A stretch of 64,000 nucleotides of DNA, from positions 124,001-188,000 of the forward strand of contig JAURZM010000079.1 in assembly GCA_030653385.1 (NCBI GenBank), read 5' to 3'. The DNA comes from Rubrivivax sp. Lineage in GTDB: Bacteria > Pseudomonadota > Gammaproteobacteria > Burkholderiales > Burkholderiaceae_C. The notes below the pieces were generated by a model, which saw only the letters and a list, made by a program, of their open reading frames with translations, ran no database searches and was not told the origin of the DNA. The position numbers and the translations under genes were made by a program. Positions 63,487-64,000 of the stretch are shown here, piece after piece (within the stretch, counting starts at the first letter, position 1; every line of letters begins with the position of its first letter).

Positions 63487-64000
63487 TCAAGCGACCTGCA
63501 CCTCGACCAGGCAGTCGTAGAAGCTCGGTGCGCGGCCGATGTCGGTGAGCCGCTGGTGCGTGAGCTGGTTGACGTTGCTGCCGTTCAGCCCCAGCTTGCG
63601 CCACCAGATGCCCAGGCCGTTGACCACACCGGGGCGAGCCCGTTCACACACATCGGCTTTGCACAGGTATTCACCGCGTTCGTTGAAGACACGCACGGTC
63701 GCGCCACGGGTGATGCCCCGTGCCGCCGCGTCGCTGGTGTGCATCTCCAGGCGCGGCTCCTTTTCGGCCGCGCGCAGGCTGTCGACATTGACGAAGCTGC
63801 TGTTCAGAAAGTGACGCGCCGGCGGCGAAATCATGGCCAGCGGGAAACGTGCCGCCAGCTCGGGTGAAGACAGCACACTTTCGTAGTTGGGCACATGGTC
63901 GGGCACACCCAGGCCTTGGCCCTCGACGCGCACCTTGCTGTCGGGCGTGGGGAAACCGCCGTCGGCAAAGGGCGCTTCGGCCACCTTCAGCCGGCTCCAG
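63487..64000 (-). CDS. Molybdopterin oxidoreductase, C-terminal part (continues beyond window)
   Basis: About 170 C-terminal residues of a molybdopterin enzyme; the frame stays open to the window edge (WSRLKVAEAPFADGG), so the start lies beyond base 64000. This is the molybdopterin-dinucleotide-binding domain: FADGGFPTPDSKV, a MISPPARHFLNSSFVN segment, RLEMHTSDAAARGITRG, ATVRVFNERGEYLCKADV and GVVNGLGIWWRKL. The whole protein is probably a formate-dehydrogenase/nitrate-reductase-like or thiosulfate-type oxidoreductase. The first Val shown here is an internal residue, not a start. Confidence 0.85.
   Translation of the reverse strand, partial: WSRLKVAEAPFADGGFPTPDSKVRVEGQGLGVPDHVPNYESVLSSPELAARFPLAMISPPARHFLNSSFVNVDSLRAAEKEPRLEMHTSDAAARGITRGATVRVFNERGEYLCKADVCERARPGVVNGLGIWWRKLGLNGSNVNQLTHQRLTDIGRAPSFYDCLVEVQVA

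Overview
The window looks like one continuous piece of a high-GC betaproteobacterial chromosome, order Burkholderiales, probably near the Rubrivivax/Methylibium/Leptothrix group. The grounds are gene content (Tol genes, a Burkholderiales-type polytopic chemoreceptor, a pyroglutamate-type TRAP cluster, PEP-CTERM proteins, a polyhydroxyalkanoate-associated protein), strong G/C bias at third codon positions, and dispersed CCCCAAGCTC intergenic elements. I see no rRNA, tRNA, insertion sequence, prophage or CRISPR array. The first and last genes are cut by the window edges.

Layout. 1-2.6 kb: ybgC-tolQ-tolR-tolA, with no tolB or pal following. 2.6-7.6 kb: minus-strand redox and envelope genes (a SelD-type flavoprotein, a DUF3047 protein, a TVP38/mercuric-reductase-like fusion, a DUF4399 protein). 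7.7-10.2 kb: a bufABCD-type copper bufferin operon. 10.4-18.8 kb: a compact pyroglutamate module, with pyroglutamyl peptidase, 5-oxoprolinase, an Asp/Glu racemase-family protein and a MarR-like regulator on the minus strand, divergent from a TRAP transporter. 19-22 kb: an orphan GspE/PilB-type ATPase with four MshEN-like motifs, then an unknown gene behind a sigma28-type promoter. 22.2-28.3 kb: a two-subunit molybdenum hydroxylase, an EgtB-like protein and a NarL-type two-component pair. 28.5-37.4 kb: a chemotaxis cluster (CheZ-like, CheY, CheA, three chemoreceptors, CheW) ended by a strong terminator. 37.5-42.1 kb: a large FtsX-type permease, an extradiol dioxygenase and an adenine deaminase.

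42.4-49.6 kb: a type IV minor pilin operon (PilE-like, FimU/FimT, PilV, PilW, PilX, PilY1) with every start overlapping the previous stop. 49.7-54.4 kb: lipA with a 31-bp tandem repeat at its 3' end, two PEP-CTERM-type proteins, and a DUF4331 protein with a small lipoprotein. 54.5-57.5 kb: lipid genes (SRPBCC protein, WS/DGAT acyltransferase, acyl-CoA-binding protein) and a secreted glutathione peroxidase. 57.6-61 kb: an ECF sigma factor operon with a large Ser/Thr kinase. 61-64 kb: a small lipoprotein/membrane-protein pair, a PHA-system protein, a COG4324-type aminopeptidase, and the C-terminus of a molybdopterin oxidoreductase.

How the parts work together. Motility and surface behaviour dominate: chemotaxis, minor pilins, the orphan ATPase, and two matching TCAA-N15-GCCGATAA promoters that tie an unknown gene to the flagellar regulon. 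The pyroglutamate module appears self-contained: import, peptide trimming, ring opening to glutamate, and a regulator. The bufferin operon suggests copper stress defence. All functional statements rest on reading motifs and gene order; no database search was run.
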